The notes below the pieces were generated by a model. It saw only the letters and a program-made list of their open reading frames with translations, ran no database searches and was not told the DNA's origin. A stretch of 64,000 bases of DNA from Evernia prunastri (taxonomy: Eukaryota > Ascomycota > Lecanoromycetes > Lecanorales > Parmeliaceae): assembly GCA_003184365.1 (NCBI GenBank), contig NKYR01000066.1:62001-126000 (forward strand), in the 5' to 3' direction. Shown here piece after piece: positions 21,789 through 33,162 of this stretch; the first letter of the stretch is position 1, and each line of letters starts with the position of its first letter. The translations under genes were made by a program, and so were the position numbers.

Positions 21789-23230
21789 ATGGAGCTCAAG
21801 ATGGCTCGCCCCTATGAGCTTGATGATGCGACGGCTGCCTTGATGTTACAAGTGCAGAGCGAAGATATCGACGAGCTATTGAGTGCTAAGAAAGGCAAAG
21901 GTCGCGAGGGCGATATTTCAGACGCCGATCTCGCCCTCGCAATCTACCAGGGAGAGCTTCAAGAGATGGACACTATTCTAGCCGACCGGTCTATGGGTAG
22001 AAGTCTTACGAGAGCCGTTATAACTGATGCTGCAATCCTGAACGAGTCGGTCGTGGAGGAAAATGTCGCAGCTGGGGATAGGACTCTGGCTCACTCTTTG
22101 GGGGGTCTCAAAGTCCCGTCCTCGGCTCCAAACAAATCACAGCAGCATCTGAGTTGGACGATGGAGTTTTGGCAAGACTAGCCGCACTTTATGTTTCCGG
22201 ATGGGATAATGAAGGTGACACGTTGGACGACACAGTCCACAGTGATAATACGGCAGCAGCAGAATCATCCGCTTGGGCTGCATCAAGACAAAATTCCTCA
22301 AATACGAGCTCTCGTAAATGCACCGCGTGTGGTTTGGGGAAACCGCTCTTCGACACATACCAAGCGCCGTGTGAGCACTTTTATTGCCAGGAATGTATAC
22401 AAAACCTTTTCGAGCTTTCAGCTATCGATGAAACCCTATTTCCACCTCGTTGTTGCCGGATGGAAATTCCCCTGCAGTCTGCCAAAATCTATCTGAGCTC
22501 GGTCGTGGTCCAAACATTCGAGGAGAAGAGCATCGAGTTCCAGACTTTAGATAGGACCTACTGTGCTCAGCCGACGTGCTCATCGTTCATAGCTCCCACC
22601 AACATCACCGGCGAGCACGCAACGTGCCCAAAATGCGGCACGCACACTTGCACCATATGTAAGGACAACGCCCATGGCGGCGATTGCCCACAGGACAGTG
22701 CGACTCAACAAGTGCTTGAGACCGCGGGAGAACATGGTTGGCAGCGGTGTTACAATTGTCGGAGTCTTGTTGAGCTAGACTATGGATGTTACCACATTGT
22801 GTAAGGCTCCCCGTGGAAAACTTCTGTCCAATAGACACTGATAACAGTCCCAGCTGTCGATGCAAGGCTCAATTCTGGTACTTCACCTCCTTCCGTCGTC
22901 TTTACAAAGCTTACTGGTAAGGATAGCTACGTCTGCGGAGAACGCTGGAAGACCTGCCGCTGTGATCAGTGCGACGAAGATCGCCTTCTGGCCAGAGCCC
23001 ACCAAGTCGTCGCTCGCCGTCCACCTCGAGTCGGCGCAGCGAGAGAGCGGCAAGTCGATCGAGCTATTACCCATTTGCGAGAACGCCATGAATGCACACA
23101 CGAGACTTGGAATTACACTGCCGGACCCCACCAATGTGAAGAGTGCTACCATCAACTTTCGCAGTAGATTTTCGAGTGTCAGCAGTGCCGAATCTTAGCT
23201 TGTAATAGGTGCAAGATGAACAGACTCTGA
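21789..23230 (+). CDS. RBR (RING-IBR-RING) E3 ubiquitin ligase, frameshifted
   Basis: The model is 21789..22800, 22854..22877 and 22927..23167, with 53- and 49-bp introns. A one-base deletion in the G run at 22096-22101 must be bridged to join the N-terminal frame (ARPYELDDATAALMLQVQ) to the catalytic part; with it, 425 residues result. RING1 is CTACGLGKPLFDTYQAPCEH..CQEC. The IBR holds CPKCGTHTCTIC. RING2/Rcat is CYNCRSLVELDYGCYHIVCR..FCYVC, with the Cys of GCYH as likely ubiquitin-accepting residue. The frame ends at TAG 23165-23167. Yet the same frame continues with FECQQCRILACNRCKMNRL to TGA at 23230, which looks like the true family C-terminus. It is either a decaying gene or one with assembly errors. 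Confidence 0.75.
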
Positions 23231-23821
23231 GCTGCTTATTTGGAAAGCCAGGAGCTGCAAAGGAGTAGCAGCGTTCTCAGTAGAATTCTCTCGGACAAGG
23301 TTGTAAGCGTGTCTAAAGGAAGGCTTGAGCCAGCGAGGCTTTGTTCGGTAGGTAGTAGCGGAAATCTACCTTTCACGGAGCCAATAATACCTCAGCAAAA
23401 GTCCAAGTTGAATTCTGCTCTCTATTCTCCCATTCGTATCAGCTCTAGCTGTCCCCATTCCGTGTCCTTTTCATCCTGCAAATAACCTTACACACAAGCC
23501 GAGATCTACGAGCAAAGAAACTTATCAATGTTGGTAAAGTAGCGTGAGGCAAGAGCGGCGGCTCTCTCGGCATTAAGCGCAAGGCTACCAATCTTTTCGC
23601 AGGACTTCCTTGACTTCTGAGGATATTCATGCTTGAAGCCCCACACAGCCGAGAAGAGGAGGCGCAGCTTCCAAATGCGGTCATGCAGTCATCTTGGAGA
23701 GCAGTGAGGCTTTTATCTACTCTTCAAGTCAGCCTCCTAGAGGCCTTGCTAGCATAAGATCTCAATGGCGGTCTCCTATCTTTGTCCATCCCACCCATTC
23801 CAACTTTCAAATTCCTTCAGC
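23231..23821. other. Intergenic region between RBR and HET genes
   Basis: About 590 bp, no supported gene. It should hold the RBR 3' region and the HET promoter. An alternative in-frame ATG for the HET gene lies at 23765. Confidence 0.4.
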
Positions 23822-25929
23822 ATGACTGCCTACAAGTACTCACCTCTCAGCGTCGGAGCCTCGGAAATCAGACTTCTAACTCTCCTTCCCGGCCCATTCG
23901 ATGCCAAAATTTATCTTAACCTCGACAATGTCGTGCTGACAGAAAATCATGTACCGCAATATGAGGCCCTGTCTTATGCTTGGGGATCTGCCGAGTCGCA
24001 TGTAAACATATTCATCGGTACGCAGTTGCGGACATCGACTGGTCTTCTTCAGAGAGCGGCGATCACGTCAGGAGCGAAGGCCAAGCGCTCTATTGATTCG
24101 CCCGTGAAGAGTATTGTTGATAAGAAAAAGCGAACATCGGATCGGCCTTCCCGAAGAGCGGCACTTCGGTCAGGAGTAACGCCCGCGAACATACGTACTC
24201 TTGCTATCACCCGAAACCTTTTCATAGCCTTGCAACATCTCCGCCACGGTGATCGGCCACGAGTGCTTTGGATCGATGCCATCTGTGTTGACCAAGAGAA
24301 CCTAGCAGAGCGCAGCCAGCAGGTTGCACGAATGGCTGATATCTTTTCGCTGGCGAACCGAGTGCTTGTGGGCTTGGGCCTGGGAGAGATGATAGTGCAC
24401 TGGCACTGAAATCACTGTATGATGTGGGCTCAAAAGTAACCAGGGACTGGAGCAAGCGAAGTCTCAAACTCAAGGAAAATCAAGATAGTGAATCAGCCTG
24501 GGACCTCCTTACCAACCGTTTCGATAAACCAACATGGACATCCATATCTTCGCTGTTAAACCGTCGATGGTTCGGTCGCCTCTGGATCTGGCAGGAAGTC
24601 CGCTTGGCGAAGAAGGAAATTCAGGTACTCTGCGGTTCCAACGAACTTTCTTGGGGGATGTTTTCCAATGCAATCGTTCATCTACTTCAAGATCCATCAC
24701 CCATCCCAAGAGACTCTCTAGGCTTAAAGAAATGCGTTGAGCGGGCTTACATACTCTGTGATCCCATTGTCTCGGGCGGTTTGGGGATGATCTTACACAA
24801 AACTAAGCACAGCGAGTGTTCTGATAACAAGGATAAGATCTATGCAGTATTGAACCTGGTCCCTTACCGCAAAAGGAAGGGTCTAGAATCCGACTACTCC
24901 AAGTCCACATTTGAAGTGTACCAGGATGTAGTCCTATATACGCTTAGAAAACACGTGAACCTGGAAATGCTTCGCTTTTGTGAACTTGGACAGCCTTTAG
25001 CAGACAAACCGACCTGGGTTCCGGATTGGTCTTTTCCCAACGTGTGTAATCCGCTAGTGAGAATCAATGCATGTGCAGGCTCCGAGGCGCACGCTGAATA
25101 CGTTGGGAAGGGCATTTTGCGGGCGACAGGGATCAGCGCAGCGAAAGTCGAGCGGACGGAAAGGTGTCTGCTTCCCGAGAACCCCAGCAGAAACCAAGTT
25201 GCCGAGAAAGTAAGGAGAATCGCTATCTTAGCTCCCAGGTCAAGCGAGTATGTAGGCCGTGGCATAATGATTGACGCAATTTGCCGGACATTGTGCGGCA
25301 ATCATTTCTCGGACAGTTACGTCCCGAGATCTTCAGGTTCAGATTTTTCGCAGTGTAAAGATGTTCCATGTGACCTTCTCTCAAACGAGAGTGATTGCGA
25401 GCCGCCGGCAGCTACCAGTCGAGAAATTTATCTTGATAGGATTGCCGAGGCTCTTCATGGGCGATCATTCTGCGTTACCGACAAGGGCTACATAGGCCTC
25501 GCACCTCAAGCAGTTGAGGCAGGAGATCAGATTTGCGTAATCTCAGGGTGTACTACGCCTCTCGTGCTACGACCAGACGCAACTGAGCGCCACTCTGTTG
25601 TTGGAGAGTGCTACATTGATGGATTTATGGATGGAGCCGCAGTCCTGGGTTCACTGCCAGAGATATGGGAACGCGAGATGAAGTATGATTCTGTAAGCAG
25701 AGGTCAATGGCCCATTTTTACGAATGGGGAGACCGGGAGAACCCAAATTGAGGATCCCAGACTGGGACCGCTATCTGCAGGATGGCGAATCGGCAGTCAC
25801 TGCAACGAGAACGCATATCATCTGTATGTCAATGACGAGACTGGGGTATCTACGTCGTTTCATCCGGGAATGAGCCTGGAAAGATTGCTAGCTCGGGGCG
25901 TCAAATTGCAAGATTTCCGGCTCAAGTAG
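23822..25929 (+). CDS. HET-domain (heterokaryon incompatibility) protein, frameshifted
   Basis: An intronless gene read in two frames joined near 24371. The first frame carries PLSVGASEIRLLTLLPGPFD, YEALSYAWGS, ITRNLFIALQHLR and VLWIDAICVDQENLAERSQQ; the second continues LGPGRDDSALALKSLYDVG, then LLNRRWFGRLWIWQEVRLAK. These are the ordered HET-domain blocks. Adding one G to the GTGGG run makes one 702-residue protein. The start at 23822 (MTAYKYSPLSV) fits the family; an upstream in-frame ATG at 23765 adds 19 residues. The long C-terminal half has no known domain. HET proteins mediate programmed cell death on fusion of unlike hyphae. The break may be real or an assembly error. Confidence 0.8.
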
Positions 25930-26564
25930 AGATTATAGCATGAATTTGTCGATGAACTGGAAACCTAACGCTTGAATGCAGAATATGGTCCACACATAAT
26001 CAGTCCACTCTCGGTTCTATCCATTTCGAGCGGTTCTAGCGCTACGCTTCTCGCGTTTAACCAGCAGCACGTTGAGAGGATTGATTCTTATTAAATATAG
26101 CCCACCGTGTGCACCAACGGATGCAACATCCTTTGTTTATACTTGGTGTTCGATGGGAGCTACATCGACGCCCTAAAGTTGTCCATCCCTTTGTTGCAAT
26201 TATCCTACTAACAGCAACGGCGGACAAAGCCAGAAACGCCATTTGCGTGCTTTGATCATGCGCGCTCTTATCATCCATTACTTCATTGAAGGTGTGAGGA
26301 CTGCGATGGTACACCACAAAGAGCGTCTTCCTCCCTATGCTCTTCCGAGATGATGAGCTGCCTGATCTGGCCCTCAATAGCCCTGAAACAGCTCTGCCCT
26401 TTGTTTCCATACTTTACTAATCGCGACTTCGAACAGAACCGTGGACACTACTTGCACGCTTTACGATCGCATCCTTATAAACCATCCCTTCCCGCTCTAT
26501 CCTCCCCAACCCATCGAATCCCCACCCAACACCCCCCAGCCTACCCTCAGACGCCCCAAAAACG
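25930..26564. other. Intergenic region
   Basis: No supported gene between the HET gene and the first small secreted protein. The last 150 bp are CT-rich, as often seen just before fungal start codons. Confidence 0.4.
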
Positions 26565-26726
26565 ATGCACCTCACCAACCTCCTGTCTTTCGCCCTCGCC
26601 TTCCTCGCTCTCACCACCGCATTCCCCCTCCCACTCCCAGCCACGACAGGAACCAGTGATATCGCCGACTCGCGCCCGGCAGACACGCCTGCCAGCCACG
26701 CTAGCATCAGCTTGAAGAACGACTGA
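26565..26726 (+). CDS. Small secreted protein, 53 aa
   Basis: ATG at 26565 to TGA at 26726. The first 19 residues (MHLTNLLSFALAFLALTTA) are a textbook signal peptide, followed by FPLPLPATTGTSDIADSRP and a short polar tail with no Cys. It is only 53 residues long. The leader sequence is CT-rich with an AAAACG context before the ATG. A second gene of the same design lies 860 bp downstream on the same strand. Function unknown; it could be a short secreted peptide precursor. Confidence 0.6.
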   Translation: MHLTNLLSFALAFLALTTAFPLPLPATTGTSDIADSRPADTPASHASISLKND

Positions 26727-27425
26727 TGTGGTAGCTATAGGATGATGGAAGATCGGGGAAATTTTAAGTCTGATTTGGGTGGTAGTACAAGGTATGAACA
26801 TAGGGCAGTGGTACCTTCTTAGTTGCGCTTAGTCTGTTGCTCTCAAGCGAGCGGCTATCTATGTTTTGGCACCGTTTGTCCAGTATGTGGTATTGCTGTT
26901 TAAGCAAGACACCTCCGTATTGTGCGTGGAACAATGATCGTTGAACCTTTTCTCCGCCTTTGGCCTTTGATTGGGTGTCACAGAAACATTCTTGTCACGT
27001 CATTCAGTACTTGCGTCAGTGATTTCTTTATCTACAAGTGCTTTGGAGACGATGTTAGCTTTGTCTGGGAGTTCTCTGTCTTAAAGTCATTGATGGTCGA
27101 TGCACATGGGGGGACTCGACTGTTACTAGGTCCAATTGTTCTTAAGGAAGAGGGACCATTATTGTTGGCACGTCAAACCTTTTTGGTATCCTTTGATCAA
27201 CTCCCTATTGGAAACAAAGTAGTCGAAACTCACTATAGGCATTAATGACACAAGTCCTTCTTTCCATTCTCATAAAGTCTTGATCACCCCTATCTCTCTC
27301 CTCCTTCTGTATATCAAAGATCGAATCCAATCCTGCCAATACCGCACCCAAGCACACCCCACCAATACATACCAGCATCCACGCTTAAAAAAACCAACAA
27401 ACAAAAAGAAAAAAAAACATCAACC
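26727..27425. other. Intergenic region between two small secreted protein genes
   Basis: About 700 bp; no coding frame supported. The last 150 bp before 27426 are CT- and then A-rich, typical of a fungal 5' leader. Confidence 0.45.
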
Positions 27426-27728
27426 ATGCGCCTCTCACCCCTCATCTCAACCGCGCTCCTCGCCCTCTCAGTAACGGCCAATCCGCTTCCCCCCCCCTCC
27501 TCGCCATCCGCTCTCGCAACCCACGACCGGACCTCAGCCATCCCCACCACCACCACCGCAACGTCATCCTCCCCCTCTTCCACCATGCCCCCCCTCAACC
27601 CTCGATCATCCCCCGGCGAAGACACCAACAACCTCCAGGACAGGAGTCCCCACCACGAGGCAAGTACTACCGACTGGACTTGCGACTTTATCGATGGTAG
27701 TTTCATCTGCGACTATCAAAAGCGCTAA
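27426..27728 (+). CDS. Small secreted protein, 100 aa
   Basis: A single exon. The signal peptide is MRLSPLISTALLALSVTA, followed by NPLPPPSSPSALATHD and a Thr/Ser/Pro-rich stretch. The end is distinct: EASTTDWTCDFIDGSF, then ICDYQKR and the stop. It has two cysteines seven residues apart inside an acidic, aromatic C-terminus, and its last two residues are Lys-Arg. Design resembles the upstream 53-residue protein in the first 30 residues. It is probably secreted; a role as effector or signalling peptide is only possible, not shown. Confidence 0.6.
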   Translation: MRLSPLISTALLALSVTANPLPPPSSPSALATHDRTSAIPTTTTATSSSPSSTMPPLNPRSSPGEDTNNLQDRSPHHEASTTDWTCDFIDGSFICDYQKR

Positions 27729-28214
27729 CGGTGGCTAGCCGTGACCATCCCAACATGGTAGATTAGTGTTCAGTGTCGCTAACATGGAAATTGGGATGGG
27801 GAAGCACAGGTCGTGTGGGGTGGGACTCAGAAAGAAAACAGAAGTGGCAGGATCGGATTTGATGTAGTTTTAGTATTCTATACTGCCTCAAATAGCAGGA
27901 TTTCTCCTAGATTCATCTAGCTAAAAAGCGTACATCGATTTATGAACAAGGTCTCTCTGTGGAGTCGATGGACCGTGTCTGGCTTGCTTTCCACTCTAGA
28001 CGAGCGATTTGTATGCCTCCTCGAAGAGAAAGACCAAGATCGCATAGAGCGTGCGAGTACTTTGACAGCTTTGTGTTGCATTCAGAGGTGCAGTGTGTTT
28101 AGCTCGTAGGACCAAGCGGAGTATGAGATTACATGTCATTCGGAATTGTGAATATATGTACGTATGTCGAGTGCACCTATTTACGGTCTATGCCCCCAAA
28201 AAAACACTGAATAA
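27729..28214. other. Intergenic region, convergent
   Basis: 3' flanks of the small secreted protein gene (plus) and the FNT transporter gene (minus). No gene supported. Confidence 0.45.
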
Positions 28215-29225
28215 TCACGAGCCAGTCAATCCGGAATGTCCATCCAAGCTCAGTCCGCCCTTACGATCAGCCTCTCCATCCTCGCAGTGCAGGTAGACCC
28301 ACCAATTATACGCCCCCACGAAGACAGCGCCGCCGATTGCATTCCCGAGGGTAATGGGCAGCATGCATTTCCAGAGGAAAGCGCCAACGCTTAACGGTGC
28401 GCCGAGCATCATGCCGATGGATGCTAGATACATGTACTCGACGGTGTGTGGGAACCTGGCGGTGGTGGATATGAAGAAGGGGAGGTGCAGACCGAGTGCT
28501 TTGGAGATGCCGTCGTGGTTTTGGGTGCCGAAGAACATGGCCAGTGTAACCTATGCTGTGCGTTAGTAACGCTGATGGGGCTGCGCGTTTCTTTGCTCGA
28601 CGGCTGAAGATTACGATGGCCGTTTGGCGATGCACTGGGTGGGGATAGTGGGATTTCCATGCCAACTAAATGAAGCCGACAAACATACCAAGAAACCACA
28701 CGCAATAGCCTTCAAGAAGATGACATGCCACGACGCCTCGACCACATCCCTCGTCACCTGTGAAATAAGACCCGAACGATACGGCTCCTCATGCAACGAC
28801 AAGGTCAAATACGAAAAAAGAAACGCAGACAGCAGCGCCCCAACCAGATTCGCAACCCAGCTCAGCACCAAACTCTTCACATACTGCAACAGCTTCCCTT
28901 TTCCCCTCAGCGCCGTCATAGCCAGCCACATGGGATACCCCGTGAAGAGCTCGGCCCCGATGAAATACACGATGACCAGTCCCGCAGGGAAAGTGGCGCC
29001 CTGGATGATCTTCGGCAGGCCGGGGTTGCTTTCTTCGAGGCCCGGAAGGCCGGCGGCGGCGACGAGGGAGAAGAGGCCTGCGAAACCGAAGAGGAGGCCG
29101 CCGTAGACGTTTTTGCAGAGGGTGAGCTGGGTGGGCTCGTAGAGGTGGTGGAGGCCGGTTTGGTAGAGCTCTTCTGCGGCGTCCATGGGGCTGAGGGCGC
29201 CGGAGTTGGCTTCGTTAGGGGACAT
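28215..29225 (-). CDS. Formate/nitrite transporter (FNT) family protein
   Basis: Two exons: 29225..28689 and 28550..28215, with a 138-bp intron; 290 residues. The start MSPNEANSGALSPMDAAEEL fits the cytosolic N-terminus. Family landmarks are NVYGGLLFGFAGLFSLV, FIGAELFTGYPMW, ACGFLVTLAMFFGTQNHDG spanning the intron, and LPITLGNAIGGAVFVGAYNW, the last helix. FNT proteins form pentamers of six-helix subunits in the membrane and carry formate, nitrite or related monovalent anions. The bacterial focA/nirC and Aspergillus nitA genes belong here. Which anion is carried cannot be told. The intron is the longest in this half of the window. Confidence 0.9.
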
Positions 29226-30072
29226 GGTGGCGGAGGAGATGCGAGGGGGATGATTGTAAAGTCGTCAATGTTGAATGAATTGAATATGTTGTATGAATAT
29301 GAGTAATCGTCGTTTCGAAGGAAAGGACAGACGAATATGAAATACCGAAATTGAAGAAATACAGAACAGATCCAATTCTTCCGCCCTAAGGTAAGTACTT
29401 TAAGTACTGAATACCTTGAATCTGGCTTGCGATTGAAGGTTCTCGTCGGATGCGATGACTTCATCAAATTCAAAAGGCGGCCACGGGAGCTAGTGCTAGC
29501 GTCTTTGGGCTTCATCCGTGATCCGGACCGGAAGAGAGGACGTCTCGGGAGATGATTTCTAGCAGCGCGGCAGCGCCCCAATATAATCTCCAAGGTGGTC
29601 GAGTAAAGCAGCCATCTGCTTGTCCAGTGCTTCAGAGCGTAAAGCGCAAGTCCTACGACACTTGCTCTCTGAATATAAATAAATATACATGAAGGAGACC
29701 GAGGTCCAAAAATTCATCTCGCGTCTCCAAACATCCACCTGAAACTCCTTCAACGGGCGTTTCTCGTCTTTGAATCATCCAAGCCGTGCTCAGGACAGCT
29801 TTTTGATATCACTATAAGTATCACGACAAATTGGAAATGAGAAACCGGGACTCAAGCAAGCTGACTCACTTCTAAGGGCGCCGTTCATTCATCTTTGACT
29901 TGATTTCGTCATGACGTAAGATCACTAAGGTAGCTTCCCTTCTCACCACAAAGCCTTTCAATCAGATCGCTACACGACTTGACGCTGAGAACCAAGACGA
30001 AGACCATTGAATAGACCGAAGAAATACCTAACTATATAGCCCATAGCGTAAGTACGTGGAAAAAAGAAGGTT
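29226..30072. other. Divergent intergenic region
   Basis: Shared upstream region of the FNT transporter (minus) and the amidohydrolase (plus). It contains a TAAGGTAAGTACTTTAAGTA word near 29388. No supported gene. Confidence 0.45.
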
Positions 30073-31020
30073 ATGGCAAACGGTTGGATAGACATCCATG
30101 GTCACTTCACCCCTCCCACATCTTCCGAAGATCGCGAAAAGAAATGGCATGCCATGCGAGAGGCCAAGTTCTTAGTGCCTGAACCTTTCGAATGGACTCC
30201 AGAAAGCACACTTGCCTATCTGGACAAAGCAGGTATAGCCATGCAGATGCTCAGCAACCTGCCGAAACAGCTCCATGCTCTCAGAGACTCCAACGACTAC
30301 GCTGCATCCCTTGTGAAGAAGTATCCCAACCGTTTCGGCCTGCTCGCCGCTCTTCCAACCGACAGTCCTGAAGCTGCGCTTGCTGAAATCGATCGAGCCA
30401 ATCACGAGCTCCACGCCGATGGCTTTGCCGTAACTTGCAACTATAACGAAATCTTCCTCGGAGACGCTAGCCTTGACCCTGTCTGGGCAGAGCTGAACCG
30501 CCAGCGTGCCGCTGTCTTCGTCCATCCGGACGCCTATGCCCCAGCCTCAATGGGACGCCCAAGTCCCTTGATAGAGGTGGCTTTTGAAACTGCTCGGACA
30601 GTCGTGGACATGCTGTACGCTGGCACGTTCCGGAAGTTCCCCCGGATCACGTTCATCCTGGCTCACTGCGGCGGCGCGTTGCCAGTGCTCTCCGGTCGTC
30701 TGAAGCTTCTTGGCACCGAGCCGTGGGTACCCAACCCGAACAATATCTCCCAAGAAGAAATCCAGGAGCAGCTGGCGAAGTTGTATCTCGACACTGCGGC
30801 AACTGCTCCCACCGGTATGGCACCAGCCCTGCATATGGTATCTCCAGATCACTTGGTGTATGGTGCAGACTGTGGTGTACCATGCTCGACGGAGTCGACG
30901 ATGGAAGCGAATAAGAGGGCGGTATTGGAGTACGAGGGTCTATCGAGAAGTCAGCGTGATGCCATAGGTCGAAACGTGCTCTCTCTGTTTCCAGCTGCCG
31001 CAGCGAGATTGGAGAAGTGA
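30073..31020 (+). CDS. Amidohydrolase family 2 protein (ACMSD/decarboxylase-like)
   Basis: A single exon, 315 residues. The start MANGWIDIHGHFTPP brings the metal-binding HGH motif to residues 9-11. Other expected metal or catalytic sites are FVHPDAYAP (His), FILAHCGGALPVL (His) and YGADCGVPC (Asp). The order and spacing match Amidohydrolase_2 (PF04909) enzymes such as aminocarboxymuconate-semialdehyde decarboxylase and the gamma-resorcylate/salicylate decarboxylases. It most likely acts on an aromatic or muconic acid, in the cytosol. The exact substrate is unknown. No other aromatic-degradation gene lies beside it. Confidence 0.88.
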   Translation: MANGWIDIHGHFTPPTSSEDREKKWHAMREAKFLVPEPFEWTPESTLAYLDKAGIAMQMLSNLPKQLHALRDSNDYAASLVKKYPNRFGLLAALPTDSPEAALAEIDRANHELHADGFAVTCNYNEIFLGDASLDPVWAELNRQRAAVFVHPDAYAPASMGRPSPLIEVAFETARTVVDMLYAGTFRKFPRITFILAHCGGALPVLSGRLKLLGTEPWVPNPNNISQEEIQEQLAKLYLDTAATAPTGMAPALHMVSPDHLVYGADCGVPCSTESTMEANKRAVLEYEGLSRSQRDAIGRNVLSLFPAAAARLEK

Positions 31021-31608
31021 TGATCGTCTGACAGACCTGTTCCAGAAATGATGCAAAGCCATTTGACATTGTCCCTCTCCTATCTGAAGGGGGAACAATT
31101 TGCACGCCCTTGAAATCAAGTTAGGAGAGACATGAAGGTAGGGGATATATTTTTCGACCGCGCAGCATACCTAGAGAATAACGTCTCTGAGTCTACTCTT
31201 GTTTCAGACAACAGCTGCAGCTCCATTGTCTCATAGTGGATCATAATGTGCGTAACAAAGCCGGTTGTTCTTCGGCCCACGAAAATCTGAAAGCCCGAAA
31301 ATTTCTAGAAGTGTCGTTGACTTTAGTAAACACCAACCTCCTCATTTTCATGTGAACACTCACTACACCTCCCAACCAGTCAACATCACCAATCTACACC
31401 GACTCTCGATACATTGTTTCACCTCGAATTCTATCAACTGCTCTTACTCTCTTATTGCACTATCATAGCTTTACAGCTTCTCGATAGAACTTACCGCTGA
31501 GCACACTTTCCAAGCCAACGACACTGACACTCTTCCTCCGAACCTCCTCCACACCCATCTCTAGCCTACCTAAATCCCTCCTACCAAATCTCTATTCAGG
31601 TCACAACA
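31021..31608. other. Upstream region of the first membrane coiled-coil gene
   Basis: About 590 bp. The last 250 bp are CT-rich with repeated CTCC and CAAC words, a typical fungal leader. No gene supported. Confidence 0.45.
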
Positions 31609-33162
31609 ATGGACTGGTCAAAGTTTCCGCCGTCGATTTTGGCGCTCATGAAAGTCTACACATTTTTAGGCGTGGCTTTTACCTCTGTCGGCACCGTCCA
31701 ATACGGTGTCAGTACCTACCACCACCAAAACGCGAGCACTACGAGCACGCATCTGAGCATTTCGAACAAAGCGGCTGCCGTTCTCTTCAAATCCGACTCC
31801 GAGCCGTGCCCGACGTGCGTGTCCTCTAGGGAGGATCGTCTCCTTGGCTCATACGGTCAACCACTCAGCCTTGATCAGCTACTCGACAATGCCTCTCACC
31901 CAACGCATATTATCAGCTCGAGCATGGCTCAGGCTACCGACGTGCCGGCAGTCTCAATCCCAAATTCGACGAGTCAACCCATCACTCGTCCCACTCCGGG
32001 AGCCCTACCGGTCTCTCGACCACGATCCGAAACACCTCTGTCGCCTCCACCAACCACAACCTTCTCTGAAGCTCTCCTCGGCTGGCTTGTACTGCTTTAC
32101 AGCTGGTGGTTCTTTCCAATGGAGAACGTGGCTGCTTACTTCTTGGAAGCCCCGACATCAGACGGTGTATTGCCTCGGCTCCAAAGCATCGGCTGGCTCA
32201 TCTTTTGGCGCCTAGCAGCCAGGATCCTTTCTGAGATCGCGACAGTATCGTTCCGCCGCCTATGCAACATCTGGAAGAACCGACGCGGGAAAGCTTCATC
32301 GCTGATGACAAAGGACCAACCTACCACTCCCGAGGTCGAAGATCCTCGAGCCGCGCTTTCTGAGTGGAAGCAACACACTGCGACATACATGGACTCGACA
32401 GAAGCTACCATGCGGCTGAAAGACCAGCATATCAAGCAACTCGAAGGAATGGCAGACCAGTGGAAGACCCTGTATAGAAACTCGGACGCACGGATGGAGA
32501 AGCTGCAAAAAAAGGTCATCGAGCTGGTGAAGAGCCGGCAGAATTCTGACTGCGCTCCGTCCGCTGACACCGATGACCATGACTGGCGGGACTACAAATC
32601 GAGCTCGCCCACCAAACTTCCCGGAGACGGGTTTGCCCAGCTCGAACTGGATCACGAATCCAAGAAATACTGGCACGACGAATTTGCATATCTTTCCGAG
32701 GAACAGTTAAAAAGCCACACCAACGGGCAGTTGTTTCACGATTGGCAGTTGTTCATGGTCTCTCTAGACAAGCCCAAGTCGGTCCAAGATCCGAGCTCAA
32801 TGATGATGTCTGGCGCTCTGCAAAACGACGAGGGTGACGAGGACGACGAGGACCAGGTGAGGGAGGAAGAGGGGCCTGTGTGGCCAACAGGTTACCCGAA
32901 CTACCAGCCTCCTAGCTTGAGGCTGCTGGGCGACAGGGTCATAAGCAGCGACGGAAGCGATGCGGGTGAAGAAGGAGAAGAAGCGGAAAAAGAAGGAGCA
33001 AAAGAAGAGAAAGGGGGTTCGAAGCTCTCACAACCTTCATCCGAAGCTCCGACCGATCCCACCTCCACCCCTCCAACCCCACCTTTATCAAAGACAGCCA
33101 AGCGCAATCTCGAGCGCAAACGCAAGCTTGAGCGCGACCGCAAGCTGGCGCGCAAACACTAG
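31609..33162 (+). CDS. Orphan protein with two membrane segments and a coiled coil, 517 aa
   Basis: A single exon. A hydrophobic stretch at about residues 8-33 (ILALMKVYTFLGVAFTSVG) could be a signal anchor. After a Ser/Thr/Pro linker a second one lies near residue 150-172 (LLGWLVLLYSWWFF). A charged coiled-coil region follows, then an acidic stretch (DEGDEDDEDQVREEEG) and a basic tail (ERKRKLERDRKLARKH). No known domain. The downstream 1,208-residue gene has the same architecture, so both may belong to one lineage-specific family. After the TAG stop the frame stays open for 23 more codons of like composition, to 33234. Confidence 0.65.
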   Translation: MDWSKFPPSILALMKVYTFLGVAFTSVGTVQYGVSTYHHQNASTTSTHLSISNKAAAVLFKSDSEPCPTCVSSREDRLLGSYGQPLSLDQLLDNASHPTHIISSSMAQATDVPAVSIPNSTSQPITRPTPGALPVSRPRSETPLSPPPTTTFSEALLGWLVLLYSWWFFPMENVAAYFLEAPTSDGVLPRLQSIGWLIFWRLAARILSEIATVSFRRLCNIWKNRRGKASSLMTKDQPTTPEVEDPRAALSEWKQHTATYMDSTEATMRLKDQHIKQLEGMADQWKTLYRNSDARMEKLQKKVIELVKSRQNSDCAPSADTDDHDWRDYKSSSPTKLPGDGFAQLELDHESKKYWHDEFAYLSEEQLKSHTNGQLFHDWQLFMVSLDKPKSVQDPSSMMMSGALQNDEGDEDDEDQVREEEGPVWPTGYPNYQPPSLRLLGDRVISSDGSDAGEEGEEAEKEGAKEEKGGSKLSQPSSEAPTDPTSTPPTPPLSKTAKRNLERKRKLERDRKLARKH

